64,000 bases of DNA from Cliona cf. orientalis (GCA_963930775.1 OZ005689.1:23062058-23126057), one strand, 5' to 3'. Shown: positions 12,116 to 23,977, counted from the stretch's first letter. Translations and numbers: made by a program. The notes: generated from the sequence alone by a model not told the origin.

Positions 12116-15100
12116 TCATTTGCTCTTTCTGCAGTAAGTGCAGAGCCTGGAAATTGAGTCAACACATTTCCCCCACAGAAGTTCAAACTCTGTCGGAGAA
12201 ACTGTGGGGAACTTCTTTCGGATCACAGCCCTCATTTCTCTCATTTTGTTGGGGTCCAGTGGCCTTGTGTCCTCAGTTCCACCAATCGAGGAACCCTGAA
12301 GGACCTTCTCACCAAAGAAGGTGTTTCTCGCCAGTTTTACTGCCACTCGTCCGATCATATCTGACGTGAGAAATTTATCATATTTAGCAAACACTTCCTC
12401 GGCCGTCTTGATAGGCATGTAGTCAGGGATAGGCATGGGGACTGTAAGCTTTTTAGATGGTGGTTGCTGCTGTGGTACTAACTGTTGCGATGGACCGGGT
12501 GAAGAGGTTGTGAGGCTCGTCAAAGGCTGAGTGGTGGGCTGACCAATCAAAGGCTGAGGAGTGAGCTGGAAAAGACCGGTCGAAGGCTGGGTAGTGATCT
12601 GGAAAAGACTGGTTGAAGGCTGGGTACTGAGCTGAAATGGCTGAGTGACGGGCTGAAACAGACTGGTAGAAGGCTGAAGGACGGGCTGAGGGACGGGCTG
12701 AAATAGACTAGTTGAAGGCTGAGTGGCGGGCTGGAGCGGCGAACTAGTTGAAGGCTGAGTGGCGGGCTGGAGCAGCGAACTAGTTGAAGGCTGAGTGGCG
12801 GGCTGGAGCAGCGAACTAGTTGAAGGCTGAGTGGCGGGCTGGAGCAGCGAACTAGTTGAAGGCTGAGTGGCGGGCTGGAGCAGCGAACTAGTCGAAGGCT
12901 GAGTGGTTGGTGGAGCCAGACTGCTTGGGTGAGGCAGACCTGCAAACTGGGAGTGAGTGATCCTGCTAGATTGTGATGAATCTCCAGTCTGGAATGTCTC
13001 GGTACACTGAGGTGTGTGGTATGAGAAGTGATCAGGGGAGAATGGGCCAACTGTAGGAATTGTTGACGGCAAACTGTTCGCTCTTGGCCGAATGGTGGGT
13101 GGTAGGGGTGGTGGAGACATCAAGTTCTGATGGCTGGTAGTCCCAGTTGCTAATGGGGTAAATGGAGAGCAGCCTCCATCCAGAGAGGAGAACAAGCTCT
13201 CCAAGTCGTCCATATCGCTGGAGATGCTGGATCTAGGCAGCTGCTTGATGTTGGCAATGTCTGACTTAATGCCTTGGATCTCTGCCTTCAATTCTTCAAT
13301 TTCACTTCTACAAGTACAATCTATAGATAGCAAACAAGAAATGTGACTAACTACAATGCAATAGATAATTACAGGAGTGCAATTTGGGAAATAATTGCAT
13401 GAAATTGCACGAGACAAAACTGAGTTCAATTCATCTTTCTAATACACAATGATAGTTATCAAAGAAGTTACGAGGCAGCATAATAATTATTATAATAATA
13501 ATAATTATGCTAGCCAATGTCGATCAACAGTTGCATATGTAGCTACCATGCATGCTTATGCGATTGTTTATGGCCTTTCACTAGACTGATTCATTTAGTA
13601 CCGAATACTATCAGGAGTGTACTGATTAGGGGTAGGTAAATTATGCTAAATATTTGCCTATAATATTATAATGCTATTCTCAAATGCTTATTATTATGCC
13701 TATAATGCTAGCGTAATTCTCAATATTAAACAATCATATCTTCTTGAGCAGATAGACACAGTTAATTATAACATCAGGATGTTTTGGCCCTTGGGCCTTC
13801 CTCAGCTCATTTTAGCTGAGGAAGGCCCAAGGGCCGAAACATCCTGCATGATGTTATATGTATTAACTGTGTCTATCTGCTCAAGAAGATAATTATGTTA
13901 TTACTGACACAGTATGAGCCTCTACGATATTATAATTCTCAAATGCTTACACACATCAATTATGCTCAAAATCTTGCTGGCATAATTTACCTACCCCTAG
14001 TACTGATGCCTTACTTTATCTCGCTTTCTAGCTGTCCTGTAGTATGCTTGTAAGCTATAATAATATTATTGGCCCGGCATTGATGATCTTACTGCAATAA
14101 ATCTGCATGCACAATATTTTGTACAGTGAGCTAGCAAGCATGTGCACAACATATCGCTACACACATAGGTGCAAAAGTACAGCGGTTTAAATTTGTTGTA
14201 GTACTGACTAGTGTGGGGCTACCCCAATTATATAGAGCTAGTTACAGGGATACAAAAGTATCATGAATCAGTTTTAGGCAAGGCAAATTAAACTTGAACT
14301 GCAGTTAAATTCAGTTTGTCTCCCATGACTTGTAATTTAAATACTTTGATGTGTTAAATTAGCAGTATACGTAACTTTATAAATAATATTTAATTTATTT
14401 GACCTCTCTAGTAACACTGGTTATAATAATATATATAGGCATGCCCAATATTAACACAATTGCAAACTTACAGTTATGTGGCCGCTTCCTCTTTGGGTTT
14501 GGGTGACTGTCACCTATGGAATGAAATCATGGTATGTGTAGAAGTACAGTATAAACAAAGTGTGTGAATCAGAGGCCCTAATTGTCTGTGATTATAGGTT
14601 CATACTGAATACTAAAATTGCATGGGTTCAATACTAAAATTGCATGGACATTCTTGCATAACCACACTATTACTAGTACTGGTGGCTCGATCACTGCATT
14701 GCATGTGCATTATAAGAGCACGATTGCAATGGATGTATCTTATAAATATAGTATCTGAGACTTTTGAGGCCAGCTAGTGAGGAGCTGTAGCAACTGTCAC
14801 ACGCTAGTCCATTGAAAGGTCAGCAATTATCACTAGAACATTAATTTTAAATACATGCAGCATTTCAATGAAATTCACACTATACATGTGTTAAAAACAA
14901 CATAAAAATCCTAATGGCACCATGTTTTCTATGTACAAACAAGACCGGTAGCTATGGAGCTAGCAGCTAGCACAGTATGTGATAGACTGCCCTAAACCTT
15001 ATGGTGGATGCACCATAAATTTAGATTCAATAGCTGACTTGGGCAGATTGATGCACTCTACTACAGCATGTTTCCATTCATGGCATGGAAAATTTAAATA

Positions 15101-17360
15101 ATATTGTGGCCCTTTTTGTGTGTAACAATAAAATATGTAGCTTTTATAACAGCATACTGACCTGGACTCTCCATCTTCTCTGTTTCATCAGAGTCCATGT
15201 TCTCCTCCTCATGATCACTGATATAATCTATACAGATGTTAGGATGACTAAAATTAATAAGAGTTTGAGACCCCTTGTATTTGGCAGGTATCAAGAGGAT
15301 AATTATTATAAGAACGACAAGAGAGTATCTAACTGCCCAAATAAAGTTTAGTGTCATAATAGAATAGACTACTGCATAGCCTCAAACCCAGGCTTTCTTT
15401 CGGGGGAGGGGGAAAGAGAGCCTGGTACACAGTGCACATGTGCAGAAACTAACAGGAATTCAAATTAATTCATATCACATATACTTTCCATGTACCGAAT
15501 TCAAATTTCAACTTGTTAGCTATTTACACTTAGTAAGACTGCCTTCACAATGGTTATGTCATGCAGGTGTACTTTGTGTGTTTGTGGACAGCAAGGTACA
15601 CTTATTGCACTATTGCAGAATCTGATAGTTTACTAACTATTGCAATTATTATTATCACTTTCTGTTAACCATACCCTCATTTACGACTCAGAAATTTTGC
15701 TGGTGTACAATGTAACATGCAAGTAAGTATGGCAAAGGCTTCCTCAGTGTGTTTAATAATTATTAAAGACTGTCTCAAGCCTCATCGCATGTGCCGTACT
15801 AATGGCCACTCAGCATGCATGTTTGTGGCCAATTAGCGGTTAGACGTGATGTCACCCAATAGAGGCGTAGTACAAGCATACTAGAGTTGGTCTCAGTTTC
15901 AATATCATGATCAGTACTCAATTGTCACACAAGGCAGTAATCCTTTGGATAAATAAAGCCAGCTTTGCGCTACATAGTATTATTATAGCATGCACATCAT
16001 GCCATGAGCGATCTGAACTTCGGAAGCTGTACTGTTCGTCTTCTGTATGTGATTGAAGCATTGAATCGTGTCCCTGTTGAGGAGGCAGTGAGCACTGATG
16101 ATGTGCAGTGGCAACCATGTATTTATAGGGAACTCCCTTGCTGTTCATTGCTAATCTGATAGGTGTATTAAACAAGCATGCCATGATGGCACTTGTAGAA
16201 GCTCTAAAGCTATATAGGAACCCCTTAGTGAAAGTGCCAGCAAACCACGATGCAACATACGGTCGCTACAGAGCTCCTATAGTTGCTATGGTTATGGTTG
16301 GATGATGTCAGTATGAAATGTGTTGTTATAGTAATACAGATGCATTACCAAAGTCTGAGGCTTTAAAATACATCCCCTCAGGGAAAGCCATCTATCACTC
16401 CAACAGACTGAAAATCAAGAAAATTTGGACAAATACATGACCCTGCTTAGCTATGGTGTAAAATCTTACTTGTTGTGCAGAGAAGAAATAATAATATTAT
16501 TGGGAATAATTCTGTAAAACTAATGAAGAAAAAGGCTTCTATAAAAATTGTGATGGACTGGACTGTGGACTGAGATTTGGAGTGATATGCTGGCCATTTC
16601 CAACAACAAACTACATGACTCAATAGCTCGTCCTGGCCCCTCTCTTGATCTACCAGCTTTTAATGTTGCATAGCACTGGAGATGAGGCTAGATAGAAGGC
16701 TACGGGTCAAGTGGCATAAACGGTACCCAAATTTTCGCATGCTATTGTGACAGGGTTTTAAGTCCCGGTATCTTCTATGGTTAAAAAATTTCGCGGTGCC
16801 GTTCATGCCACTTGATTCAAGGCTACTACACTTTCAAGCATGTAAATTTACGGATATTACCCTGCATGCTATCCCCCCTAGTATTTAGACGACCATTACC
16901 TACAACATTATTCTCAAGCATGCGCAAGAACTACTTCCGTATCTAGGTTCTCAATGTGCATGCTCGAGAATGACACTACATAAGACTACTGTCCAAATCA
17001 GATATTAATGAATAACGCCCGCCCGCATCCTCCAGGAGAGACTGAAGTGATGAGTGATGAGAAACAAGGAATTTCATTGGTATTGCCCCCTGGCTTCCCT
17101 GGTTCCTATTCAACTAAATAAGTAATATTATACTAACCTCTCTGTCTCTTTCTGCTTGCAGCGGCTGCCTTCCCGCAGTCAATCACTACTGCGCCTGCAG
17201 TCGCTCCATCTCCAGTCTGTGACTCCGAGCGGACTTCAACAAATGACCCTATAGATATGGTCCGATGGCGATTTTCCGCTGACCCCTCCACTGAAACTAT
17301 GTCCCTGGTGGAGATCACTTTCCTTTCTCCGCTGTTGAACAAACGAACGGTGATGGACAT
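12116..17360 (-). CDS. BEN-like protein gene 2, four exons, apparently intact
   Basis: Exons (minus) are 17360-17138, 15227-15162, 14513-14472 and 13320-12116. All have AG/GT borders and phase 1 throughout; the sum is 1,536 nt, exactly 512 codons. Exon 1 encodes a beta-rich, possibly Tudor- or SH3-like N-terminus (VRLFNSGERKVISTRDIVSV). Exon 2 is acidic (ISDHEEENMDSDETEK). Exon 3 is a nuclear-signal-like PNPKRKRPH. Exon 4 has a coiled coil (EIEELKAEIQGIKSDIANIK), an acidic DMDDLESLFSSLD, twelve-residue QPSTSSLLQPAT repeats, and a C-terminal domain (IGRVAVKLARNTFFG, LDPNKMREMRAVIRKKFP, WGKCVDSI). That domain resembles a BEN domain, a DNA- or chromatin-binding fold. The in-frame extension upstream of 13320 is intron. 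It is paralogous to the truncated gene at 851-5493. Expression and true start are unverified. Confidence 0.65.
12708..12903. repeat. Coding minisatellite, 36-bp unit, five units plus partial
   Basis: Units start at 12708, 12744, 12780, 12816, 12852 and 12888 and begin CTAGTTGAAGGCTGAGTGG. The length is a multiple of three, so each unit adds twelve residues (QPSTSSLLQPAT) to BEN-like gene 2 without a frame shift. Units are nearly identical, implying recent expansion or homogenisation. Looser copies continue to about 12540. Confidence 0.9.
13627..13999. repeat. 373-bp foldback element with 8-bp target duplication
   Basis: The ends TAGGGGTAGGTAAATTATGC and GCATAATTTACCTACCCCTA are exact inverted repeats. 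GTACTGAT flanks both sides (13619-13626 and 14000-14007). Inside is a second, longer hairpin (13738-13890) with arms of about 70-75 bp that include GAGCAGATAGACACAGTTAA and its inverse and meet at AGCTGAGG. It lies in intron 3 of BEN-like gene 2. It is a non-autonomous DNA element; the 8-bp duplication fits hAT or another 8-bp superfamily. Confidence 0.8.
16707..16815. repeat. 109-bp inverted-repeat element
   Basis: TCAAGTGGCATAAACGGTACC is mirrored by GGTGCCGTTCATGCCACTTGA at the other end (two mismatches), with AAATTTTCGC/AAATTTCGCG just inside. This is a very short MITE inside intron 1 of BEN-like gene 2. Confidence 0.7.
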
Positions 17361-17616
17361 CGTTGCTGCTGCACTGACTCAGTTGAGCTTGAGCAGTAAT
17401 ACAATGACAAAAAAAAAAAAAATGTTGCCAGCGAGTGCGTTACTTATACTAAGCTATAGGAAACTTCGCAACAAAAATTGCAGCCTAGTTGTGGGCAACA
17501 AATTTTGTAGCCTCGCCACGCATGCGCAATTGGCTTTGTTTTGTCCTTGCACATACCATTGCGCAAGTAATTATGGAAGTGAGATCCCTGAGTGAGGGAG
17601 GATTGATGTTCAGAGC

Positions 17617-17620
<4 letters not shown>

Positions 17621-17668
<48 letters not shown>
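17621..17668. repeat. (GA)n microsatellite upstream of BEN-like gene 2
   Basis: About 24 GA dinucleotides, roughly 260 bp upstream of the minus-strand start at 17360. GAGA tracts sometimes lie in promoters, but nothing more can be claimed here. The long RERERER or LSLSLS frames over it are repeat artefacts. Confidence 0.9.
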
Positions 17669-17671
<3 letters not shown>

Positions 17672-18094
17672 TTGATCACGATCATCTAACATCCCTTGAT
17701 GCATGTTACTCTGGTGACAACATTTAATGTCACAGACCATGAGTAGAGCAGCCTTCAAAAACTAACAAGAGTAGAGCTACCCTAGCCCATAATAGTGTAC
17801 AGTGCCTGTATGGTGGAGAACTCATACTGCAGCGCAGTTAGAGCAGCTCTAAGGTATATTATTTTACATGCATCTCATGCACCCCAATTACTGGCAGATA
17901 ACTACATTGTTGGTAGTTGACCTCTGTTCATCATTGGCCTACTTTATGATGACCCTACCCCTTCCCATAGCTGGCAAATTGCCTATAAAAACTTAGATTG
18001 CTAGGCAACTACCAACAAATAACATTGCATCAGGCATGTATGTTATACAATGTCATACAAGCAAGAGTGTATGGCAGTATGGCAGGTAATGATA

Positions 18095-18280
18095 CCGTAA
18101 ATCGCGAATATTTCGTGTCTAAAATATTTCATGCGATAAATTTTCGCGTTAAATAATTTTCGGACAAACGACCCTGTACCGCATTGTCGTTAATATTGCG
18201 CATGTATTTTGTGCGTTTAATTTTCACACAAGCCCTGCTGTCCGAAAATATTTTAACATCGAAATATTCGCGATTTACGG
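18095..18280. repeat. Mariner-like MITE with TA target duplication
   Basis: Perfect ends: CCGTAAATCGCGAATATTTC and its inverse GAAATATTCGCGATTTACGG. TA flanks both sides (18093-18094, 18281-18282). The length of 186 bp and TA duplication fit a Tc1/mariner-derived MITE. Its close relative is at 1574-1757. Confidence 0.8.
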
Positions 18281-19344
18281 TATATTAATTTTATTAGATG
18301 TTACCCAGGTAACTAGTGACAGAATGTTCTCCAATAGAGAGGAACATATTATTCTACAAAGCGGCCAAACCAACATCTAACTATTCTGGTAGCAGTCACT
18401 ACTGACCCGTTAACATACTAATACCCTCTATCGCCTCTAATTATCCCACAATTTGGGATTGAAGATTATGTTGCTATGGTAACTGCTACCAAATGACTAT
18501 AATATACTACTACATGTGATGTGTGTACATACATGTAGCTACTACTTTTATAAAGTAGGTCAGGTTAGGTTTGCATTGCTCTACAGAGCTGTGGTTAGCA
18601 GTCCCACCCCTGCAAGGCAGCTTGGGTAGCAGCTTGGGTATACTAGCAGAGTAGTCATGATATGAACAATATTATTATTATTATGTAATTTGGACCACAT
18701 TGCAATTGAAGCTTGAATTTTAACATGCATGCACCCATAGTTTACTAGGGGATCATGACATTGCAATCTTGCTATTGACTCAAACCAATTAACATGCAGG
18801 CAACAAAAACTATTGTGAGGTGTTTTGTAGGTTAGCTAAGCTAAGGCTCTAGTAGCTACTACAGTCCAGTTGCTATACTCAGTCAGTGGTTTACAAGGAA
18901 TTCATCTTGTTAGCTAACTACTTCCAATACTAGGCTGTGTATCTCCTTGCTATAAAAGCTGTAGTCTTGTCACTTCTCCCATTGGGTATCAAAGGGAATT
19001 TGCAAAGTGTTGATTAGCCACATAATTAAAATTAATTATTGTTGGTAAAGACATTCCTGTGATAAATAATTAGTACACATCTATATTATACTGCTGTGCC
19101 AAACTAGCTAACCTTATTGACCATAGAACATTGGACGATGTAGAGATGACCCACTTTCTGTCATCCCAGGCCAAGGCATGCTATTGGTGCAGTTTGAACC
19201 ATACATTGGTGATTCTGTGAACTACTTATCGAACATGTAAATTTCATAGATATGAGTTGGAGAGAATCTGCTAAGAATTCATAATGTATGCACATGCATG
19301 ACATTGTGCATAGCAATAAAAAGGCTATAATATTATAGTGAGCC

Positions 19345-20704
19345 AGGGACGATTGTTCTCTATGAGGGGGGGGAAGGGGAAAGAAGGGGGAAAAGAAGAA
19401 AAAGGGAAGGGGAAGGAGAGAGAAGAAGAGAGGGAATTGAAAAAAAGATGTTCAGAATAATGTTCACTGTGGTGTATGCTGACAGATAAATTGCAACTGC
19501 AGACAGCCTTTTTTGGCTGTTTCGGCCTAGTTGGGCCTCATCAGTGCAGTGTAGCAATTTAATGTTCTGATGAATCCCACCTCTTGTTATGTGTGCCTTG
19601 GTATCAGTTGTTAGTTTAATCCACAGGAGTCCATGGTTACTCAGGTCTGGGTATCCAACACCTGAATAGTGGGTGAAAATAGTTCCCTGTATGTATACAT
19701 GTACATGTATAGGGGAAAATACATGTAGTTGTTGGAGATTGTTGAAGACGATTGTTCTCTATGAGGGGGGGGGGGGGGCAGAAGAAGGGGGAGAAGAAGA
19801 AAAAGGGAAGGGGGGGGGGGGAGAGAAAGTAAGAGAGGGAATTAATTGAAAAAAGATGTTCAGAATAATGTTCATTGCAAGCATTAATTGGCAGCCACGG
19901 GTAGCAGTGCTAACAGTGGTGTGTGAGATAAATTGCAACTGCAGACAGCCTTTTTTTGGCTGTTTCGGCCTAGTTGGGCCTCATCAGTGCAGTGTAGCAG
20001 AGTAAAATTTAATGTTCTGATGAATCCCACCACAGGGTTTTATACAGGATTTTTTCCCAGAGGGGGGAATACAATTGATGGTAATACTATCACAGCGTGC
20101 ATAGCACACGCAGACTAGGGGGGTCTGGGGGCATGCCCCCCCCCCCCCCAGGAAAATTTTTAATTTTATAACCTCTGAGACCGCTTCTGGTGGCTTCTGA
20201 GACCACATTTCAGTTTGGTTTATTACTGCACATTTTCACCTTTTTCATGACATCTTGTGGGCACAGCCACCCATTGATCAAATTTTGCACTTTTGAGGAA
20301 ATCTTGGACATATTAAATTTTAACGAGTCAAACAGGTGCATTTCACTTTAATTCTAGCTATTAATAGGCAATGTGTTGTGCATTAAGCTATCAATCGCTG
20401 TTATTAACAAAATTATTATCATAGAGTCAGTAGACTCTATAAGCAGGGATGGCCTGGATATGCCATATATGTAATTACTATAATATAATATATGGCAGTT
20501 TTCGGGGGGGGGGGGATCCCATGGTTCCCCCCCCCCCCTCTAAATAAAACACTGCACCTCCTCTTGTTATGTGTGCCTTGGTATCAGTTGTTAGTTTAAT
20601 CCACAGGAGTCCATGGTTACTCAGGTCTGGGTATCCAACACCTGAATAGTGGGTGAAAATAGTTTCCTGTATGTATACATGTATATGTATAGGGGAAAAT
20701 AAAA
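19345..20704. repeat. Tandemly duplicated segment, second copy interrupted
   Basis: Copy 1 (about 19345-19735) and copy 2 (about 19746-20032 plus 20558-20704) share the same order: GACGATTGTTCTCTATGAGG with a poly-purine run, then TTTCGGCCTAGTTGGGCCTC, then CTCTTGTTATGTGTGCCTTG, then ATAGGGGAAAAT. Copy 2 is split by the element at 20033-20554, so the insertion is younger than the duplication. Confidence 0.75.
20033..20554. repeat. CAGGGTTTTATACAGGAT-family element inserted in a duplicated segment
   Basis: It begins CAGGGTTTTATACAGGAT and ends CTAAATAAAACACTG, a short imperfect inverted pair, with poly-G/poly-C stretches inside. Relatives are at 40240-40573, 42296-42584 and probably 41170. 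The uninterrupted first copy of the host segment shows the empty site, but the flanking duplication is not clean. Confidence 0.65.
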
Positions 20705-21479
20705 TAGTGTGATTACAATGTAGATGTTTATAAAAGCTACGTGAAATCTTTTGTCATTGTGGTAGCTTTTAAAAAAGCAGGTGCGTATTTTTTTTGTGGT
20801 AAGTGCTTTTCAGTTGCCTTTTTTCTCTTTAGTAGCAATGGACCATATTCATGCATTATTATTGTTCTATATATTGCACACTACCTCCTGGGGTAAAGCT
20901 GCTCCAGCAGCTGTTGCACGCTTTTTACATGAAATGTACAGTTTTTAACAAGTGAAGGTATCCAAAAAGCGAAAGGAAGAGCTATACTTCAGTATTTTTT
21001 TGAAAGAGTAACGCTGAAGTAAGTTAACTGACTGACCTACATATTATATTTACATGTACAACTGTCTTGGCACTTTCCATACTTCATGGGCAGCCTTTTA
21101 GCAAGGGTGCTACGGGAAGCCATGTATTTTGGGTAGCTCGAGTGTTCTGGAGCCTGGTTGGTCCCCGCGCTAGTGAAGGTTCAAGCCAATATGGTCAGAA
21201 ACGCTTCTCCTGGCACCTCCTGTTTGCTTGCAACTGTTTACTTGCATAGGCGGGGGCTAATTTGGCCAAAGCCCATGCAGACGCAAAAGTGCTCGGCCAA
21301 GCGATCCACTTTTTCCCAGCCTGGGGTACCCTGAGAATCCACAGCCTCATCTCCTCTGATATCTCCTCTTCTTGCATGTATGCATGTATTTGTACACATT
21401 ATGTACATGCAGTATCCATACCTCTTCCTCATCATTGCTCTCAGAATCACTGAAAGGTGGTGCTAAGGTGTGTGTGCCT

Positions 21480-22310
21480 ATACCAGAGGGATCAGTGGCA
21501 GTACTATTGTCTTCAGGTATAGTCCTCAAAACCCTCATCTATCAGCTGATCCAGGTCTTCATCTTTACAGATCAGGCTCCTACCAGACTGCTGATAGAGG
21601 TAGAGAATTCCAAAGGCTTTACCAGTATACTTAGCAGGTGCCTGGAGATTTGGAAACCAAAAAGAGACTGGCTGAGGGAATTTACCTGTTGGATCAATGG
21701 ATATGCAATAGTATACAGTTATTTGAAGTTAATGTGAGGCAGTAGTAACATACATGTACTTCATGCTGTGGACAAGAATCAAATGTTCTCAGGCTGGGGC
21801 TCTGTATGGCTGCTTTAGCTCTCAGTACATTCCAGTGGGTGATCCCTTTCATTAGGTGGCCTGAAATATAATATCATTGGTAGTTGTGCCTGGAATAAAC
21901 CTGGCAAGGTGAACATGGAAATTCTCAAGGGACGTTGATCTATGGCCACATCGCCACACTGAAAGGGTCACTCCACCTTTCTGTGTGTGTCCAGTCAATG
22001 TGTACAGTTGGACTTAGGCAAATCCTGGAAACACTGGATGTGCTTCTTTTGTTCACTCCAGATGTCCTTTTATCTCCTCCTTTAGAAGTGGCACTCCCAA
22101 AGTGTCAGTAGCCGAGGAGAAAGAGAGAATAAGATCCTCTATTAGCTGTGTTGTCTCATGTACTGCCCTAGTCTTTCTCTTGGAGTGATGGGCAAGCTCC
22201 TCTCGTGTCACTGCTTTCTTTACTACTCCCACAGATGGGCATGGCACACCCGCTGCAATGAGTTCAGCCTTCTTTGCTGAGCAGAGTCACTCTCATCAGG
22301 AAAAGGGTGG
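21480..22310 (-). pseudogene. Decayed transposon-type gene (unnamed family)
   Basis: Reading the minus strand with several frame changes gives a consistent protein: KRKTRAVHETTQLIEDLILS, SSATDTLGVPLLKEEIK, WSEQKKHIQC, LYTLTGHTQKGGVTL, HRSTSLENFHVHLARFIPGT, GITHWNVLRAKAA, VNSLSQSLFG and QLIDEGFEDY. I recognise this order from multi-copy uncharacterised proteins of sponges and corals but know no name for it. At least two frame breaks (near 22065 and 22000) and a stop show it is dead. The best-conserved core is about 21900-22250. Its multi-copy nature suggests a mobile-element protein, which is inference. Confidence 0.5.
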
Positions 22311-23296
22311 TGTCAGCCGCTTGCTTAACTAAACCACCACTCTGGCCTAGTAAGAGTAGTGGCACAGTGTTCAATTAAGTATATTACACATACCCTTTTT
22401 CATGCATATGGGTTCCTAAACGCCCAATATATAACATGCAAAATCAGGTGCAGAGGGAGCGAGCAAAGCGAGCCTCCTGCTTGTATAATAATAATAATAA
22501 TAATAATAGCGACATGCAGGAGCTGTTTGGGGCGAGCCTGAGCTGCTAATGCTCTAATTACTTTACCCCTTGTGCATGTGTGCGGGATAACAAAATTAAC
22601 TTAGATTACAATAGTAAAACACTGTAATAGAGACTCTCTACTTCTCTGTACTAAGTGAGAGACTCTAGACTTCTCTGTACTAAGTGATTCCAATCAACCA
22701 GGATCATTGTTTCACTTCAGTATCCTACCACTGTGCACAGTGCTACTGTACTATTCAATATCATACATTGACTGCATTGTTTACATAGACACACAGGAAG
22801 CAGACACGTTAATCAAGTTGACACTCAGTAGGAAGCTATTAGAGCCATGCACTGGCTATGCATGATCTACAGCCACGTGGCATTCCTAAAAGAAGCCCAA
22901 TTCTAAAGATATAGCTAGCTAGCTGTGACTTACTTTTGTAGATATAAACTAACTTGGTGGTAGCTAACTGTTGTTCATCCAAATTATAATCCTGTGCTAT
23001 TAAGGAAGCTGAATCAGCTGCTGCATTCCTTGCACCAAGCGACCATTACCTACTAGCTACACTCCTCCCACTTTTGCCAATTTGGCCATCAATACTACTA
23101 GACAATCGCCAATGGCGATTTTGGTGACCGTCTGGGGAACTATAGGCAACGTAAACCGCCCTTGGACTCGGGTCGGTTTATTGCCATAAATCCTGGGCAA
23201 CTGGGCAATAACTATTATATACATGTACAGCACAGTGCCATGCCAAGTCAGCAGTCTATTAAAGAGCTTATCTGCCACATGTTCTGATCAGTGATG
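22311..23296. other. Non-coding stretch
   Basis: No exon is recognised. It holds an (ATA)n tract near 22483-22508, a short tandem repeat near 22625-22690 containing GACTTCTCTGTACTAAGTG, and assorted AT-rich sequence. Confidence 0.4.
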
Positions 23297-23590
23297 TATA
23301 GCTAACCATATAATAATATTATTATACTCTTCGAGTTGAAAGAAGCCACTGTAGTCAGCTTTATCTGTCGAAAGCTCACCAGTGAGCGAGGAAGGCGGCA
23401 TTGACCGAAAATTAATAATAATTATGGGAGTACATATTGTATACATGTAGCACGCGACACACAACGTTCTATTTATATGTAACGTCATACTCCCTCTGTT
23501 TTCACACACATCATACATACAGAAATTCATCACAAACCTCCATGATGTTGATGTCCTCCATTTATTTTGGACCAATTATCTATCATTCGA
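23297..23590 (-). repeat. Possible deletion derivative of the Mutator-like transposon
   Basis: Segment 23327-23415 (TGTCGAAAGCTCACCAGTGAG and neighbours) matches 28352-28440, just beyond the 3' end of the large transposase gene. On the same strand 23530-23572 carries an ATG exon-like start (MEDINIME) resembling the first exon of that gene at 39270 (MEDVHLND). Start and end joined without the middle is what a non-autonomous derivative would look like. The ends are not defined. Confidence 0.35.
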
Positions 23591-23977
23591 CAATAGGAAG
23601 GACGAAAACAAAAGTGAGTTTACACGTACATGTACATGTACATGTATGTCCTGCGTTGATTCAGGCTTGAAAAATGAGTTGCTAATTGCTCATGATTTAC
23701 AGAAAGAGTTGAGATGAGGTATAGTCAACACTAGGAAAGACGAGTCAAGCTATCTGCTGAGAGAAGGAACGCGAGTGCCTCAATATGCATGTACGATTTT
23801 ATTTAGGGATACCAAAGATATACATGTATATCATGCTGGTGACAATCTTGCATTATACTGGCCCCCACAAAAGCTGGAAGTTCAAAGTACAGTTGCTATG
23901 GTAACTGCTACCAGGGTATAGATACTTGTAGATGCATTTTTGTCAACTATAATACTTGATAGAAATATACACTCAAA

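Larger units (their letters stand above)
17361..21479. other. Gene-free repeat region
   Basis: No coding exon is recognised. It contains the GA tract, a mariner-like MITE (18095-18280), a tandemly duplicated segment (19345-20704) and an element inserted in its second copy. A TGAGTCA motif lies close to the BEN-like gene 2 start (about 17378), but its use is unknown. Confidence 0.4.

Noticed and set aside
12708..12903. CRISPR-like array of evenly spaced repeats
   Set aside because: Units are contiguous without unique spacers and are coding; the genome is eukaryotic.
13321..13429. N-terminal extension of the last BEN-like exon (MNSVLSRAISC start)
   Set aside because: A clear acceptor at 13320 keeps phase with upstream exons, and the extension is not present in the paralogue; it is intron.
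14472..14506. 35-nt version of exon 3 in BEN-like gene 2 (acceptor GTGACAG)
   Set aside because: It breaks phase with the next exon. The 42-nt version using the upstream CATAG keeps phase and equals the paralogue's exon length.
17485..17758. Open frames with long Ser-Leu or Arg-Glu repeats
   Set aside because: They only translate the GA microsatellite at 17621-17668; no splice context or domain.
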